Of a stretch of DNA of 64,000 bases, positions 36,433-45,218 are shown piece after piece; position 1 is the first letter of the stretch, and every line of letters begins with the position of its first letter. The DNA lies in the NCBI GenBank assembly GCA_002332905.1, contig DDAM01000062.1, positions 222,807 to 286,806 on the forward strand, read 5' to 3'. This DNA comes from Firmicutes bacterium UBA2058. GTDB taxonomy: Bacteria; Bacillota; Clostridia; Tissierellales; Sedimentibacteraceae. The notes below the pieces were generated by a model, which was not told the origin of the DNA, did not search any database, and saw only the letters and a list, made by a program, of their open reading frames with translations. Both the position numbers and the translations under genes were made by a program.

Positions 36433-38124
36433 ATGAAAAAATCAGCAAAACAATCAACTACAGTATTTATTATGAATACAATCACTATCGTATTATTGCT
36501 TTTGATTTTATCCAATTCATTAGCTTTATTTTGGATGAATACATTAGTGTCAAAAGTAAACGATGACAGGTATAATCTTACGCAAAATGCAAATCGATTT
36601 ATGAATGGTTCTGCTTACTTAACTAACGAAGTTCGTGCCTATGCAGCAACTGGGGATAATGTTCATTACGATAATTATTGGAATGAAGTTAACAACTTAA
36701 AGAATAGAGAGCTAGGCATTGAAGCTATGAAGAAAATTGGCATTACCCAAGAAGAACAGAAAAAAATTGATGATATGTCTGCACTTTCAAACAAGCTGGT
36801 TCCTTTGGAAGAAAAGGCTATGGATAATGTTAAACAAGGAGATACCAAGTCTGCTATTAACTATGTTTACGGAGAAGATTATGAAAATGAAATTACTGAA
36901 ATATCCAAAATAAAGGCTGAGTTTTTATCCATGCTAGATAAAAGAACTGAATCGAAAATAAAAAATCATGAAAGCTTGAATATGGTAATCCAAATACTTC
37001 TTATATTTGAAATAATAATTATTATATTCTTACAAATAATAGGCAACTTACTTATAAAGAAAAAAATTATAAAACCAATTATTGCTATAGAAAAGGTAAC
37101 TAATGAAATAGCAAATGGAGATTTATCATCTAGTTTTGATTTGGAACCCGATACATCAGAAATAGGAATGCTTACATATGGTATAATATCAACAAAAGAG
37201 ACACTAAAAAAATATATTTATAACATTTCAAATATTTTATCTGAAATATCTAAAGGTAACATGAATATAGACATAGACATTGATTATATTGGAGATTTTA
37301 CCCCTATAAAAAATTCAATGGAAAAAATCATTTCTTCATTAAATGATACATTAATTCAAATTAATCAGGCATCTGATCAGGTTTCTAGCGGTTCTGAGCA
37401 AGTTTCAGCAGGCGCGCAAGCGCTTTCACAAGGAGCTACAGAGCAGGCAAGCAGTATAGAGGAGTTATCTGCTACTATTTCAGAAATAGCTAAAAAAATA
37501 AAAGAGAATGCTGAATATACAGATAAAGCAAACCTAGCAGCTAAAAATACAAGTGTAGAAATGGAAAACGGAAGTGCTCAAATGAAACATATGATTGATG
37601 CTATGAATAATATTTCAAGCACTTCTGAGGAAATAGGAAAAATTATAAAGACAATTGAAGATATAGCATTTCAAACTAATATTTTAGCTCTCAATGCAGC
37701 AGTTGAAGCTGCAAGGGCAGGCGCAGCTGGTAAGGGTTTCGCGGTAGTCGCAGATGAGGTACGTAACCTTGCAGCAAAGTCAGCAGAAGCTGTGAAGAAT
37801 ACTACATCATTAATAGAAAACAGCATTCAAGCTGTGGAAAATGGAGTTAAAATTGCTAACGATACAGCTACGTCAATACATTATATTGTAAAAGAGGTTG
37901 AAAATATTGCTATAGGAATAGATGCAATCTCTGAAAAATCTTCAGAGCAAGCAGAAGCAGCTGAGCAAATTACTTTAGCAATTGATCAAATTTCAGCAGT
38001 TGTACAAACAAATTCAGCGACAGCAGAAGAATCTGCCGCGTCTAGCGAAGAGTTGTCTGGACAAGCTGCAATATTAAAGGATTTGGTAAAGCAATTCAAA
38101 TTGAAAAATCTGAAACAACGTTGA
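36433..38124 (+). CDS. Methyl-accepting chemotaxis protein
   Basis: 563 residues from ATG 36433 (site GGAGGAG; an upstream in-frame TTG overlaps that site). It has TM1 (about 10-34), a periplasmic-side four-helix-like sensor (about 35-180), TM2 (about 188-210) and a HAMP-type linker. The signalling domain has its tip in AFQTNILALNAAVEAARAG and GKGFAVVADEVRNLA. It passes ligand signals to CheA/CheW. The ligand is unknown. Its leader contains a possible attenuator. Confidence 0.93.
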   Translation: MKKSAKQSTTVFIMNTITIVLLLLILSNSLALFWMNTLVSKVNDDRYNLTQNANRFMNGSAYLTNEVRAYAATGDNVHYDNYWNEVNNLKNRELGIEAMKKIGITQEEQKKIDDMSALSNKLVPLEEKAMDNVKQGDTKSAINYVYGEDYENEITEISKIKAEFLSMLDKRTESKIKNHESLNMVIQILLIFEIIIIIFLQIIGNLLIKKKIIKPIIAIEKVTNEIANGDLSSSFDLEPDTSEIGMLTYGIISTKETLKKYIYNISNILSEISKGNMNIDIDIDYIGDFTPIKNSMEKIISSLNDTLIQINQASDQVSSGSEQVSAGAQALSQGATEQASSIEELSATISEIAKKIKENAEYTDKANLAAKNTSVEMENGSAQMKHMIDAMNNISSTSEEIGKIIKTIEDIAFQTNILALNAAVEAARAGAAGKGFAVVADEVRNLAAKSAEAVKNTTSLIENSIQAVENGVKIANDTATSIHYIVKEVENIAIGIDAISEKSSEQAEAAEQITLAIDQISAVVQTNSATAEESAASSEELSGQAAILKDLVKQFKLKNLKQR

Positions 38125-38142
38125 TTTAAGCTGATGTGTTTA

Positions 38143-38177
38143 AGCTCTAAAAATATAATTATATTTTTAGAGCTTTT
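38143..38177 (+). terminator. Terminator of the chemoreceptor gene
   Basis: AGCTCTAAAAATATAA pairs with TTATATTTTTAGAGCT and is followed by T's. Confidence 0.8.
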
Positions 38178-38203
38178 AATTATTTGAATATTATAATTTT
38201 TTA

Positions 38204-38252
38204 TTGACCAAATTGGTCAATTGTGCTATAGTAAAAGTGACCAATTTGGTCA
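38204..38252 (+). promoter_or_regulatory. TetR-type twin operator and promoter
   Basis: TTGACCAAATTGGTCAA (38204-38220) and TGACCAATTTGGTCA (38238-38252) are two palindromic operators. The -35 TTGACC lies within the first one and the -10 TATAGT (38227-38232; 17-base spacer) between them. The layout copies that of the antiporter operon at 17.05 kb with a different operator sequence. Confidence 0.88.
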
Positions 38253-38267
38253 ATGAGGAGTGAAGAA

Positions 38268-38879
38268 TTGAACGAAAGATTTAATAATTTACCTAATGAG
38301 AAGCAGTTAAAAATTATTAATGGGGCATTAGATGTATTTGGAAAATATGAATATAAGAAAGCAACTATGGAGGAGATAGCAAAAAGTGCAGGTATATCCA
38401 AAGGCTTATTATTTCACTATTTTAATAGTAAAAAGGAGCTTTTTATTGATGTTTATAGTCATGGCATAAAGGTTATACAAAGCGAGCTGAAGGAAGCAAA
38501 CTTAGAAGAAGAGACAGATTTTTTCGAGTTAATGAGAAAATCTATCAAAAAGAAGATATCTATAATGAAGCAATATCCTTCTTTAACTAATTTTTTAATA
38601 AATGCTTACTACGAAACGCATAATGATGTTGCAAAAGAAATAGGGCAGATTAATTCAAGTATCAAATCTGAAACTATATTTTCATATTTTAATAACATTG
38701 ATTTAAGCAAATTTAGAGAAGACATTTCTCTTGAAATTGCTATAAACACCTTTCTTTGGATAGCAGACGGATATTTAAACAGCAAAAAAACAACTATTTT
38801 AAATGCAAATGATATATATTTAGAATTTAGTAAATATATTGATTTATATGAAAGACTTTTTTATAAGGTAGGAGAGTGA
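38268..38879 (+). CDS. TetR-family repressor of the ABC exporter
   Basis: 203 residues from TTG 38268, chosen because AGGAG lies 7 bases before it. An in-frame ATG at 38253 abuts the operator and has no ribosome site. The HTH reads ATMEEIAKSAGISKGLLFHYF; the ligand domain is unassigned. It lies directly behind its twin operator and upstream of the ABC genes, so it should repress the whole unit until a toxic or signalling ligand binds. Confidence 0.92.
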   Translation: MNERFNNLPNEKQLKIINGALDVFGKYEYKKATMEEIAKSAGISKGLLFHYFNSKKELFIDVYSHGIKVIQSELKEANLEEETDFFELMRKSIKKKISIMKQYPSLTNFLINAYYETHNDVAKEIGQINSSIKSETIFSYFNNIDLSKFREDISLEIAINTFLWIADGYLNSKKTTILNANDIYLEFSKYIDLYERLFYKVGE

Positions 38880-38894
38880 AATGCATTTCACTCT
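38873..38894 (+). repeat. Palindrome over the tetR stop codon
   Basis: AGAGTGAAATG is the perfect inverse of CATTTCACTCT. It spans the TGA stop of tetR and precedes the ribosome site of the ABC ATPase gene. It has the GTGAA/TTCAC core of the dispersed hairpins. Confidence 0.65.
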
Positions 38895-38918
38895 AAAAGT
38901 TTAAGGGAGGCAGCATAA

Positions 38919-39803
38919 ATGGAAACAATTAAGATTACTAATCTTACAAAGGATTATGGTAATAACAAAGGTATCTTCGACGTGAATCTAAGTACCAACA
39001 AAGGTGAGGTTTTTGGTTTTTTAGGGCCTAATGGTGCTGGGAAAACCACAACAATTAGACACCTAATGGGATTTATAAAACCCGAAAAAGGAAGTTGTTC
39101 CGTAAACAATATGGATTGCTGGAAAGATTCCTCTAGTATTCAAAATTCTCTTGGATATTTGCCAGGAGAAATTGCATTTATGAACAATATGACTGGCATA
39201 CAAATGATAGAATTCATAGCAGCAATGAAAAATATGAAGGATTTTTCTAAAGCAAAGGATCTAATGGAGCGTTTCGAGCTTGACCCCAAAGGTAAAATTA
39301 GAAAAATGTCAAAAGGTATGAAGCAAAAGATAGGCATAGTTTGTGCTTTTATGCATAATCCTGATGTCATAATACTTGATGAGCCATCTAGCGGATTAGA
39401 CCCTTTAATGCAAAATGTATTTATTGATTTAGTACTTGAAGAAAAAAACAAGGGAAAAACAATTTTTATGTCCTCACATATATTTGAAGAGGTTGAAAGA
39501 ACCTGCGACCGTACAGCAATAATAAAAGATGGTAAAATCATATCAATTGAAGATATGAAATTATTAAGTAACAAAAAATCTAAATCATACATAATTACCT
39601 TTAAATCTAATGACGATGTAGAAGAGTTTAAAAGCAAAGGATTTAGAATAGCAAATATAACAGATAATACAGTTACAGTAAATATTAAGGATAATCTTCT
39701 ATCATTATTAAAAGAAATTTCTACACTTGATGTTAAGGATTTAGACGTTAAAACACAAACCCTAGAAGAGTTATTCTTGCATTTTTATGGAGGTGAAAAG
39801 TAA
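38919..39803 (+). CDS. ABC transporter ATP-binding protein (CcmA/BcrA type)
   Basis: 294 residues. Walker A is GPNGAGKTTTIRHLMG, the signature is KMSKGMKQKIGI, Walker B is VIILDEPSSGLDPL, and the switch His is in MSSHIFEEV. The C-terminal 80 residues are the tail typical of drug-export ATPases. The stop TAA overlaps the next ATG by one base (TAATG), so it is coupled to the permease gene. Confidence 0.95.
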   Translation: METIKITNLTKDYGNNKGIFDVNLSTNKGEVFGFLGPNGAGKTTTIRHLMGFIKPEKGSCSVNNMDCWKDSSSIQNSLGYLPGEIAFMNNMTGIQMIEFIAAMKNMKDFSKAKDLMERFELDPKGKIRKMSKGMKQKIGIVCAFMHNPDVIILDEPSSGLDPLMQNVFIDLVLEEKNKGKTIFMSSHIFEEVERTCDRTAIIKDGKIISIEDMKLLSNKKSKSYIITFKSNDDVEEFKSKGFRIANITDNTVTVNIKDNLLSLLKEISTLDVKDLDVKTQTLEELFLHFYGGEK

Positions 39804-40603
39804 TGATAAGCTTACCATTATTAAAAAAAGAGTTAAAGACTAACATTAAAATATTATTTATATTTATGGCTATATTGTCCTTATATGTTCCAATAATTGT
39901 TTATATGTTCGACCCTAAGTTAGCAGAAATGCTTAAGGCATTTGAGGAAACAATGCCTGGAATGATGGCTGCATTTGGCATGGTAGTATCAGGAAGTGAT
40001 TTAATCTCATTTCTAAATTCATATTTATTTGGCTTTATATTATTAATTTTTCCTATGATATTTACTATAATGCTGGCTAACAAGCTAGTTGCAAATTATG
40101 TTGATTCTGGTTCAATGGTTTGCATGCTTGCATCTCCAAACAAAAGAAGTAAAATTATAGCAACACAAATATTAGTTATGCTTATAAACATTTTTATTTT
40201 AATATTTTATTCTACTGCTATAGCAATAGTAACAAGTGAAATGCTATTCCCTGGTGATTTGAATATCAAAAATTACATTTTAATGAATGTAGGATTATTT
40301 GCACTTCATCTAGCAATTAGTGGAATTGCATTTTTAGCATCATGCATATTTAACGAAACTAAAAACTCTTATTTATTTGGAGTTGGAATACCTATAGTTT
40401 TCTTCTTGATAAAAATGCTAGCCAATATGGGTGAAGAGCTAAAAAATTTAAAATACGCTACTATATTTACTCTTCTGCCTACTGATAAAATAGCTTCAGG
40501 AGAAACTGACGTTCTTTTACCAATAGTAATTTTATTTGCTATAGCGATATGTTTATATGCAGCAGGAGCATATATATTTACGAAAAAAGACTTACCTATT
40601 TAA
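39803..40603 (+). CDS. ABC-2 type permease
   Basis: 266 residues with six predicted membrane segments; no ATPase motifs. It is the partner of the ATPase encoded immediately upstream. Together with the TetR gene the set looks like an inducible exporter of a toxic compound or antibiotic. Substrate unknown. Confidence 0.88.
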   Translation: MISLPLLKKELKTNIKILFIFMAILSLYVPIIVYMFDPKLAEMLKAFEETMPGMMAAFGMVVSGSDLISFLNSYLFGFILLIFPMIFTIMLANKLVANYVDSGSMVCMLASPNKRSKIIATQILVMLINIFILIFYSTAIAIVTSEMLFPGDLNIKNYILMNVGLFALHLAISGIAFLASCIFNETKNSYLFGVGIPIVFFLIKMLANMGEELKNLKYATIFTLLPTDKIASGETDVLLPIVILFAIAICLYAAGAYIFTKKDLPI

Positions 40604-40607
40604 ATAA

Positions 40608-40642
40608 AAATTTAGCGGACTTAATAAAAAGTCCGCTATTTT
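40608..40642. terminator. Terminator of the tetR-ABC operon
   Basis: AGCGGACTT and AAGTCCGCT arms across a short A/T loop and T-rich flank. It overlaps the end of the minus-strand DUF2975 gene and may serve both. Confidence 0.8.
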
Positions 40643-41088
40643 ATAGCTTTTTTGGTCAAATGTGATAAAGTTTTTGATGACATTGCAATAATTATTGAAA
40701 GAAATGATAATAAAAGCAATAATATTGCTACACCAGGGTTTAAAATATTCATACTACCTAACAACACTATAGGAATAACACATAAAAGCATCTCTACTAA
40801 AGATAATATTGAAATATTTTTCAATCTACCTACATTTTCGCTACAAAATTCATTATTCTTTCGTATTTCATCAAACACCCTATAAAATAAGTATAATACT
40901 AGATAGTATGGTACAGCCATTATATACACATAAATTAAACAAGGTGTATACATGTATGAAACCTCTGGGTTTACTCGTGCTATAACTTTACCTTCACTAG
41001 GGATAAGGAAAATTAAAAATAATAACCCAATAATTGCTGCTATAATTACAATAGTTTTTAAACATGTAGCCATAGTTGATTGTTTCAT
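40636..41088 (-). CDS. DUF2975 membrane protein
   Basis: 150 residues from ATG 41088, chosen because AGGAGG lies before it. It has four predicted membrane segments in the DUF2975 pattern, as in the protein at 23773-24225. Unlike that one, no small HTH gene is next to it. Function is unknown. Confidence 0.78.
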   Translation of the reverse strand: MKQSTMATCLKTIVIIAAIIGLLFLIFLIPSEGKVIARVNPEVSYMYTPCLIYVYIMAVPYYLVLYLFYRVFDEIRKNNEFCSENVGRLKNISILSLVEMLLCVIPIVLLGSMNILNPGVAILLLLLSFLSIIIAMSSKTLSHLTKKAIK

Positions 41089-41107
41089 TATATTCCTCCT
41101 TTTTTTA

Positions 41108-41136
41108 ATTATAACTTTTACATTTTTGTTTGTCAA
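41108..41136 (-). promoter_or_regulatory. Promoter of the DUF2975 gene
   Basis: On the minus strand TTGACA (41136-41131), 17-base spacer, TATAAT (41113-41108). Confidence 0.75.
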
Positions 41137-41244
41137 TATATTATTATTGTTTTTCAATAAATATATATTGTGTTATAATAATTAAGAGTTCAATAATAAT
41201 TCTATCAACATACTAAATAGATTTAGTTTTGCTATATTTTTATA

Positions 41245-42558
41245 TTATTTCTCTGAGCAAAACTCGACCTTTTCTCCCGATAAAATTTTGTTTGTTGTTC
41301 TCATAGCACACATTTTTCCACACATCGAGCAGGTGTGTTTTTCTGTTGGCGGTGTACTTTCAAAGTATTCTCTTGCTTTATCCTTATCTATAGCATATGA
41401 AAACATCTCTTCCCAATCTACTCTACGTCTAGCATCACTCATTTTATTATCAATATCTCTTGCATTAGGTATACCTTTTGCTATATCTGCTGCATGAGCT
41501 GCTATTTTGGATGCTACTATTCCTTCCTTTACATCATTTAAATCTGGCAGTCTTAAATGCTCCGCCGGAGTAACGTAGCACAAGAAATCTGCTCCATTTG
41601 CAGCTGCAATTGCTCCGCCTATAGCTGAGGTTATGTGGTCATATCCTGGTGCTATATCTGTAACTATCGGACCTAATACATAAAATGGTGCTTCATAGCA
41701 AAGTCTTTTTTGTAACGCCATGTTTGCAGCTATTTCATTCATAGCCATATGTCCCGGACCTTCTACCAATACTTGTACATCTTTCTCCCAAGCACGTTTT
41801 GTAAGTGCACCTATTTCAATTAGCTCACTGATTTGTCCTGCATCTGTGCTGTCATGAATTGAACCCGGTCTTAAAGCATCTCCTAAGCTTATAGTTACAT
41901 CATATTCTCTTAGTATATCAAGAACTTCATCAAAATACTCATAGAATGGATTTTCATTGCCTGTCATTTCCATCCATGCAAATAACAATGAGCCGCCTCG
42001 AGATACAATGTTTGTTAATCTGCCTTGTCTTTTAAATGCTTCTACTGCTCTTTTGTTAAGCCCTGCATGTATAGTTTGAAAATCAACACCCTCTTTAGCA
42101 TGAGCTTCAACTACTTTTAAAAAGTCCTTAGCAGTAATCTCTAACAAATCCTTTTCTAAATAACCTATAGCATCATACATAGGTACTGTACCTATCATAG
42201 CCGGAGACATTTTTATTAGTTCCTTACGAAATGTATTAGTTTTACCGTAATTGCTTAAATCCATAATGGCTGAGCATCCAAAATCTATAGCCATTTTAAC
42301 CTTTTGCATTTCAATATCGTAGTTTTTACAATCTCCTGATATGCCTAGATTTACATTTATTTTAGTTGATAACCCTTTACCAATACCTTCTGCAGATAAT
42401 GATGTATGGTTGACATTTGCTGGAATTGCAACTTGACCACAAGCCACTATTTCTCTTAATTTTTCTTCATCTATATACTCTTTCTTAGCCACTACTTTCA
42501 TTTCAGGTGTCACTATACCCTTTTTAGCTGCTTCCATTTGTGTTTTATAATTTCTCAT
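41245..42558 (-). CDS. thiC: Phosphomethylpyrimidine synthase ThiC
   Basis: 437 residues. It makes 4-amino-5-hydroxymethyl-2-methylpyrimidine phosphate from aminoimidazole ribotide in a radical SAM reaction. The substrate-site segments are QVAIPANVNH, FQTIHAGLNKRAV and EGPGHMAMNEI. The C-terminal Fe-S motif is CSMCGKMC (Cys410, Cys413, Cys417), which here has a CX2CX3C spacing. It is the last gene of the TPP-controlled thi operon. A 12-bp stem hairpin sits in the thiD-thiC gap. Confidence 0.96.
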   Translation of the reverse strand: MRNYKTQMEAAKKGIVTPEMKVVAKKEYIDEEKLREIVACGQVAIPANVNHTSLSAEGIGKGLSTKINVNLGISGDCKNYDIEMQKVKMAIDFGCSAIMDLSNYGKTNTFRKELIKMSPAMIGTVPMYDAIGYLEKDLLEITAKDFLKVVEAHAKEGVDFQTIHAGLNKRAVEAFKRQGRLTNIVSRGGSLLFAWMEMTGNENPFYEYFDEVLDILREYDVTISLGDALRPGSIHDSTDAGQISELIEIGALTKRAWEKDVQVLVEGPGHMAMNEIAANMALQKRLCYEAPFYVLGPIVTDIAPGYDHITSAIGGAIAAANGADFLCYVTPAEHLRLPDLNDVKEGIVASKIAAHAADIAKGIPNARDIDNKMSDARRRVDWEEMFSYAIDKDKAREYFESTPPTEKHTCSMCGKMCAMRTTNKILSGEKVEFCSEK

Positions 42559-42581
42559 TTTTATTATCCTCCTATTATACT

Positions 42582-42612
42582 GCTTAGCGTGAAGTGTTTT
42601 TTCACGCTAAGC
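42582..42612 (-). repeat. Dispersed GTGAA hairpin before thiC
   Basis: GCTTAGCGTGAA and TTCACGCTAAGC form a perfect 12-bp stem around a 7-base loop, about 25 bases upstream of the thiC start. One of the clearest members of the hairpin family. Confidence 0.75.
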
Positions 42613-42644
42613 TCCTTTTTTAATATAAAAACTTATAAACTTAG

Positions 42645-43427
42645 TTACAGTAAATTATAGAAATGATTCAATGGTCCATTTCCTTTTCCAATGGGCAATG
42701 ATTTTTCAATAGCTTTAGTAACATAACTTTTAGCATTTTCTACTGCTTCCTTAACTGTATATCCTTTTGCAATGTATGCTGTTATAGCAGATGACAATGT
42801 ACATCCTGTGCCATGTGTATTTTTAGTATTTATTCTCTTACTGGTAAATGTAAAAAACTCACCATCATTATACAGTACATCTATCGCATCACCTGTTAAG
42901 TGTCCACCCTTTATAATGACATTTTTAGAGCCCATATTATGAATTTTTAATGCTGCATTTTTCATATCTTCCATAGTATTTATTTCTCTTCCAACTATGA
43001 CTTCTGCCTCGGGTATATTTGGAGTAAGTAAAAAAGCAAAAGGTATAATTTCATTTTTCAATGAGCTTAGTGCTTCTTGCTGCATTAACGCTTGTCCTCC
43101 TTTAGCTATCATGACCGGATCAATAACTACATTTATAGGATTATATTGCTTCAATTTTTCAGCAACAGCATTCATTATGTGAACATCATTTAACATACCA
43201 ATCTTTATTCCGTCCACATTTATATCCTCAAACACAGCATCTATCTGCTCTTTTATATTATCAACTGGAACATTATGAACAGATATAACTCTACTTGTAT
43301 TCTCTGCAACAACAGAGGTTATAACACTCATACCAAATGTGCCTAGTGCTGAAAAAGTTTTCAAATCTGCTTGTATTCCAGCTCCACCACTACAGTCACT
43401 TCCTGCAATCGTTAAAAGATTTTTCAT
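42645..43427 (-). CDS. thiD: Hydroxymethylpyrimidine/phosphomethylpyrimidine kinase ThiD
   Basis: About 260 residues from ATG 43427 (site GGGGAGG; an upstream in-frame ATG at 43460 would run through a hairpin repeat, so I reject it). Ribokinase-type motifs are IAGSDCSGGAGIQADLKTF and the active-site region NTHGTGCTLSSA. It makes HMP-PP for thiamine. Third gene of the thiMEDC operon. Confidence 0.95.
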   Translation of the reverse strand: MKNLLTIAGSDCSGGAGIQADLKTFSALGTFGMSVITSVVAENTSRVISVHNVPVDNIKEQIDAVFEDINVDGIKIGMLNDVHIMNAVAEKLKQYNPINVVIDPVMIAKGGQALMQQEALSSLKNEIIPFAFLLTPNIPEAEVIVGREINTMEDMKNAALKIHNMGSKNVIIKGGHLTGDAIDVLYNDGEFFTFTSKRINTKNTHGTGCTLSSAITAYIAKGYTVKEAVENAKSYVTKAIEKSLPIGKGNGPLNHFYNLL

Positions 43428-43441
43428 TTTATCCTCCCCTT

Positions 43442-43523
43442 TGCCACGAAGTGGCATCATAAATTTAGATTAGATGAAGAATCGTTTTTGATTCTTCTAA
43501 GTGTGAAGTGGTTTTCTTCACAC
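43442..43523 (-). repeat. Cluster of three start-proximal hairpins in the thiE-thiD gap
   Basis: TGCCAC/GTGGCA (43442-43456), GAAGAATC/GATTCTTC (43476-43497) and GTGTGAAG/CTTCACAC (43501-43523) follow each other between thiE and thiD. The first pair recurs at 56191-56205, the second at 46175-46198, and the third at 31287-31312. Confidence 0.7.
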
Positions 43524-44167
43524 TATGCCTCTTTGAATTTCATTTTTTTAAGCATAGATGATAATTCCATTGCTGCACCCTGTATGTCTTTTTGTGATAT
43601 AATTGCGGATACAACTGCAATTCCATCTATATTGCAATTTTTAAAATTATTTATCGTTTCTTTATTAATTCCTCCAATTATTACTATTGGTATATCAACA
43701 TTATCTCTAATTTTTTTTAATTCATCTAAAGAAACATTTTTAGCATCCGTTTTTGTATTTGTTGAATACATCGCTCCAACTCCTAGGTAGTCTGCTCCAT
43801 TTTTTTGAGCTAATACAGCTTCTTCTACTGTTGAAGCTGAAACACCAAGAATTTTATCCTCACCGATTATTCTTCTTACTATATTAGCCGGCAAATCACT
43901 TTGACCTATGTGTACCCCGTCAGCATCAATAGCCAAGGCTATATCTACTCTATCATTAATAATTAGAGGAATTTTGTATTTATTGGTTATTTCTTTTACA
44001 CGTTGCGCTAAATCATAAAACTCTTTAGATGAGCATTCTTTTTCTCTAAGTTGAACTACTGTACAACCACCTTTTATTGATAGTTCAACTGCTTCTTCAA
44101 TTATTTCTGTACTCATTAGGCTTCTATCTGTGCATAGATATAAGCTATAATCTATTTTACTCTTCAT
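43523..44167 (-). CDS. thiE: Thiamine-phosphate synthase ThiE
   Basis: 214 residues of the TIM barrel enzyme that joins HMP-PP and thiazole phosphate. Motifs are VVQLREKECSSKEF, GVHIGQSDLPA and the phosphate-binding IVIIGGINKETI. It overlaps the thiM stop by 11 bases. Second gene of the operon. Confidence 0.95.
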   Translation of the reverse strand: MKSKIDYSLYLCTDRSLMSTEIIEEAVELSIKGGCTVVQLREKECSSKEFYDLAQRVKEITNKYKIPLIINDRVDIALAIDADGVHIGQSDLPANIVRRIIGEDKILGVSASTVEEAVLAQKNGADYLGVGAMYSTNTKTDAKNVSLDELKKIRDNVDIPIVIIGGINKETINNFKNCNIDGIAVVSAIISQKDIQGAAMELSSMLKKMKFKEA

Positions 44168-44972
44168 TAAACCTTGCCATCTCCCTTATTATTTCACTGT
44201 TAAGTTTGCTTAAAGCATCAATTATTGCTATATGGAAGGTACCTATTCCTATTTCTTGTGCTAGTTTATATGCAATTTCTCCAGCAATTCCCATACAAGC
44301 AACCCCAGCAACAGCAGCAGTCAAATAATCATTTGATACACCTGCAAACGAACCTACTAAAGCTGATGTCATACATCCTGTACCTGTAACCTTTGAAAGC
44401 ATTTTATGTCCATTTGAAATTTTTATTACTTTTTCACCATCTGATATAACATCTACAGCTCCGGTTATAGCAACAACACAGTCATATTTTTTAGCTACTG
44501 ATTTTGCTATAGCTACAGCATCATTTTTAGAGTCCTCCTCTGATACATCAACACCTTTAGTTGAAGCAGACAATCCAGCTATAAATGAAATTTCTGATAA
44601 ATTACCTCTTAAAATATTCACCTTGACCTGATTTAAAATTTCTTTTGTAGTATCATTTCTAAATTCAGATGCTCCTGAACCAACCGGATCAAATATCACT
44701 GGTATATTTAATTCGTTAGCCTTTTTTCCTGATGCAAGCATAGATGCTACTGTTCTCTTATTTAATGTACCAATATTAATTACTAATGATGATGATATGG
44801 ATGTTATACTTTCAGTTTCTTTGATATCATCTGCCATAATAGGCGAAGCACCTATAGCTAAAATCGCATTTGCACAATCATTTACAGTAACATAGTTTGT
44901 AATGTTATGCACTAATGGACTTTTTTCTCTTAATTTTGCCAATAGGTCTTCTACTTGCTTTTTAATTTTCAT
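44157..44972 (-). CDS. thiM: Hydroxyethylthiazole kinase ThiM
   Basis: 271 residues. It phosphorylates salvaged 5-(2-hydroxyethyl)-4-methylthiazole. Motifs are PLVHNITNYVTVNDCANAI, IFDPVGSGASEFR and TGTGCMTSALVG. First gene after the TPP riboswitch. No thiazole synthesis genes (thiG/thiS/thiF) lie in the window, so the operon can make the pyrimidine and salvage the thiazole. Confidence 0.96.
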   Translation of the reverse strand: MKIKKQVEDLLAKLREKSPLVHNITNYVTVNDCANAILAIGASPIMADDIKETESITSISSSLVINIGTLNKRTVASMLASGKKANELNIPVIFDPVGSGASEFRNDTTKEILNQVKVNILRGNLSEISFIAGLSASTKGVDVSEEDSKNDAVAIAKSVAKKYDCVVAITGAVDVISDGEKVIKISNGHKMLSKVTGTGCMTSALVGSFAGVSNDYLTAAVAGVACMGIAGEIAYKLAQEIGIGTFHIAIIDALSKLNSEIIREMARFNEE

Positions 44973-45001
44973 CTAATTATCCTTTCTAATTGCAGACAAT
45001 T

Positions 45002-45150
45002 ACTCAAAAAATATAAATGCCTTAATCATAGGATTAAGGCATGCATATAAACTTAGTAATATGTTTTGCTCCCTACGACAGTGTTAACCGACAGGTTCAA
45101 AGGGTCAGGTTTTATCCTTCTCAACTAAAATAGTTCCCCTGCAAATATTC
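45002..45150 (-). ncRNA. TPP riboswitch with terminator
   Basis: On the minus strand the leader of thiM has GCAGGGGAAC, a TTGAGAAGG block, and CCCTTTGAACCTG and CGTAGGGAGC, the conserved TPP-aptamer segments (about 45150-45055). A hairpin of GCCTTAAT/ATTAAGGC (45020-45042) followed by a T-rich stretch is the likely terminator. It should reduce thiMEDC expression when thiamine pyrophosphate is plentiful. Confidence 0.9.
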
Positions 45151-45218
45151 TTATTATATTTTTTAGTTATAAGTCATTCTATATCATATATAACTTTATG
45201 TCAACATTTCAATTAATT

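Noticed and set aside
39140..39637. Minus-strand open frame inside the ABC ATPase gene
   Set aside because: Antisense shadow of a gene with full ATPase motifs.
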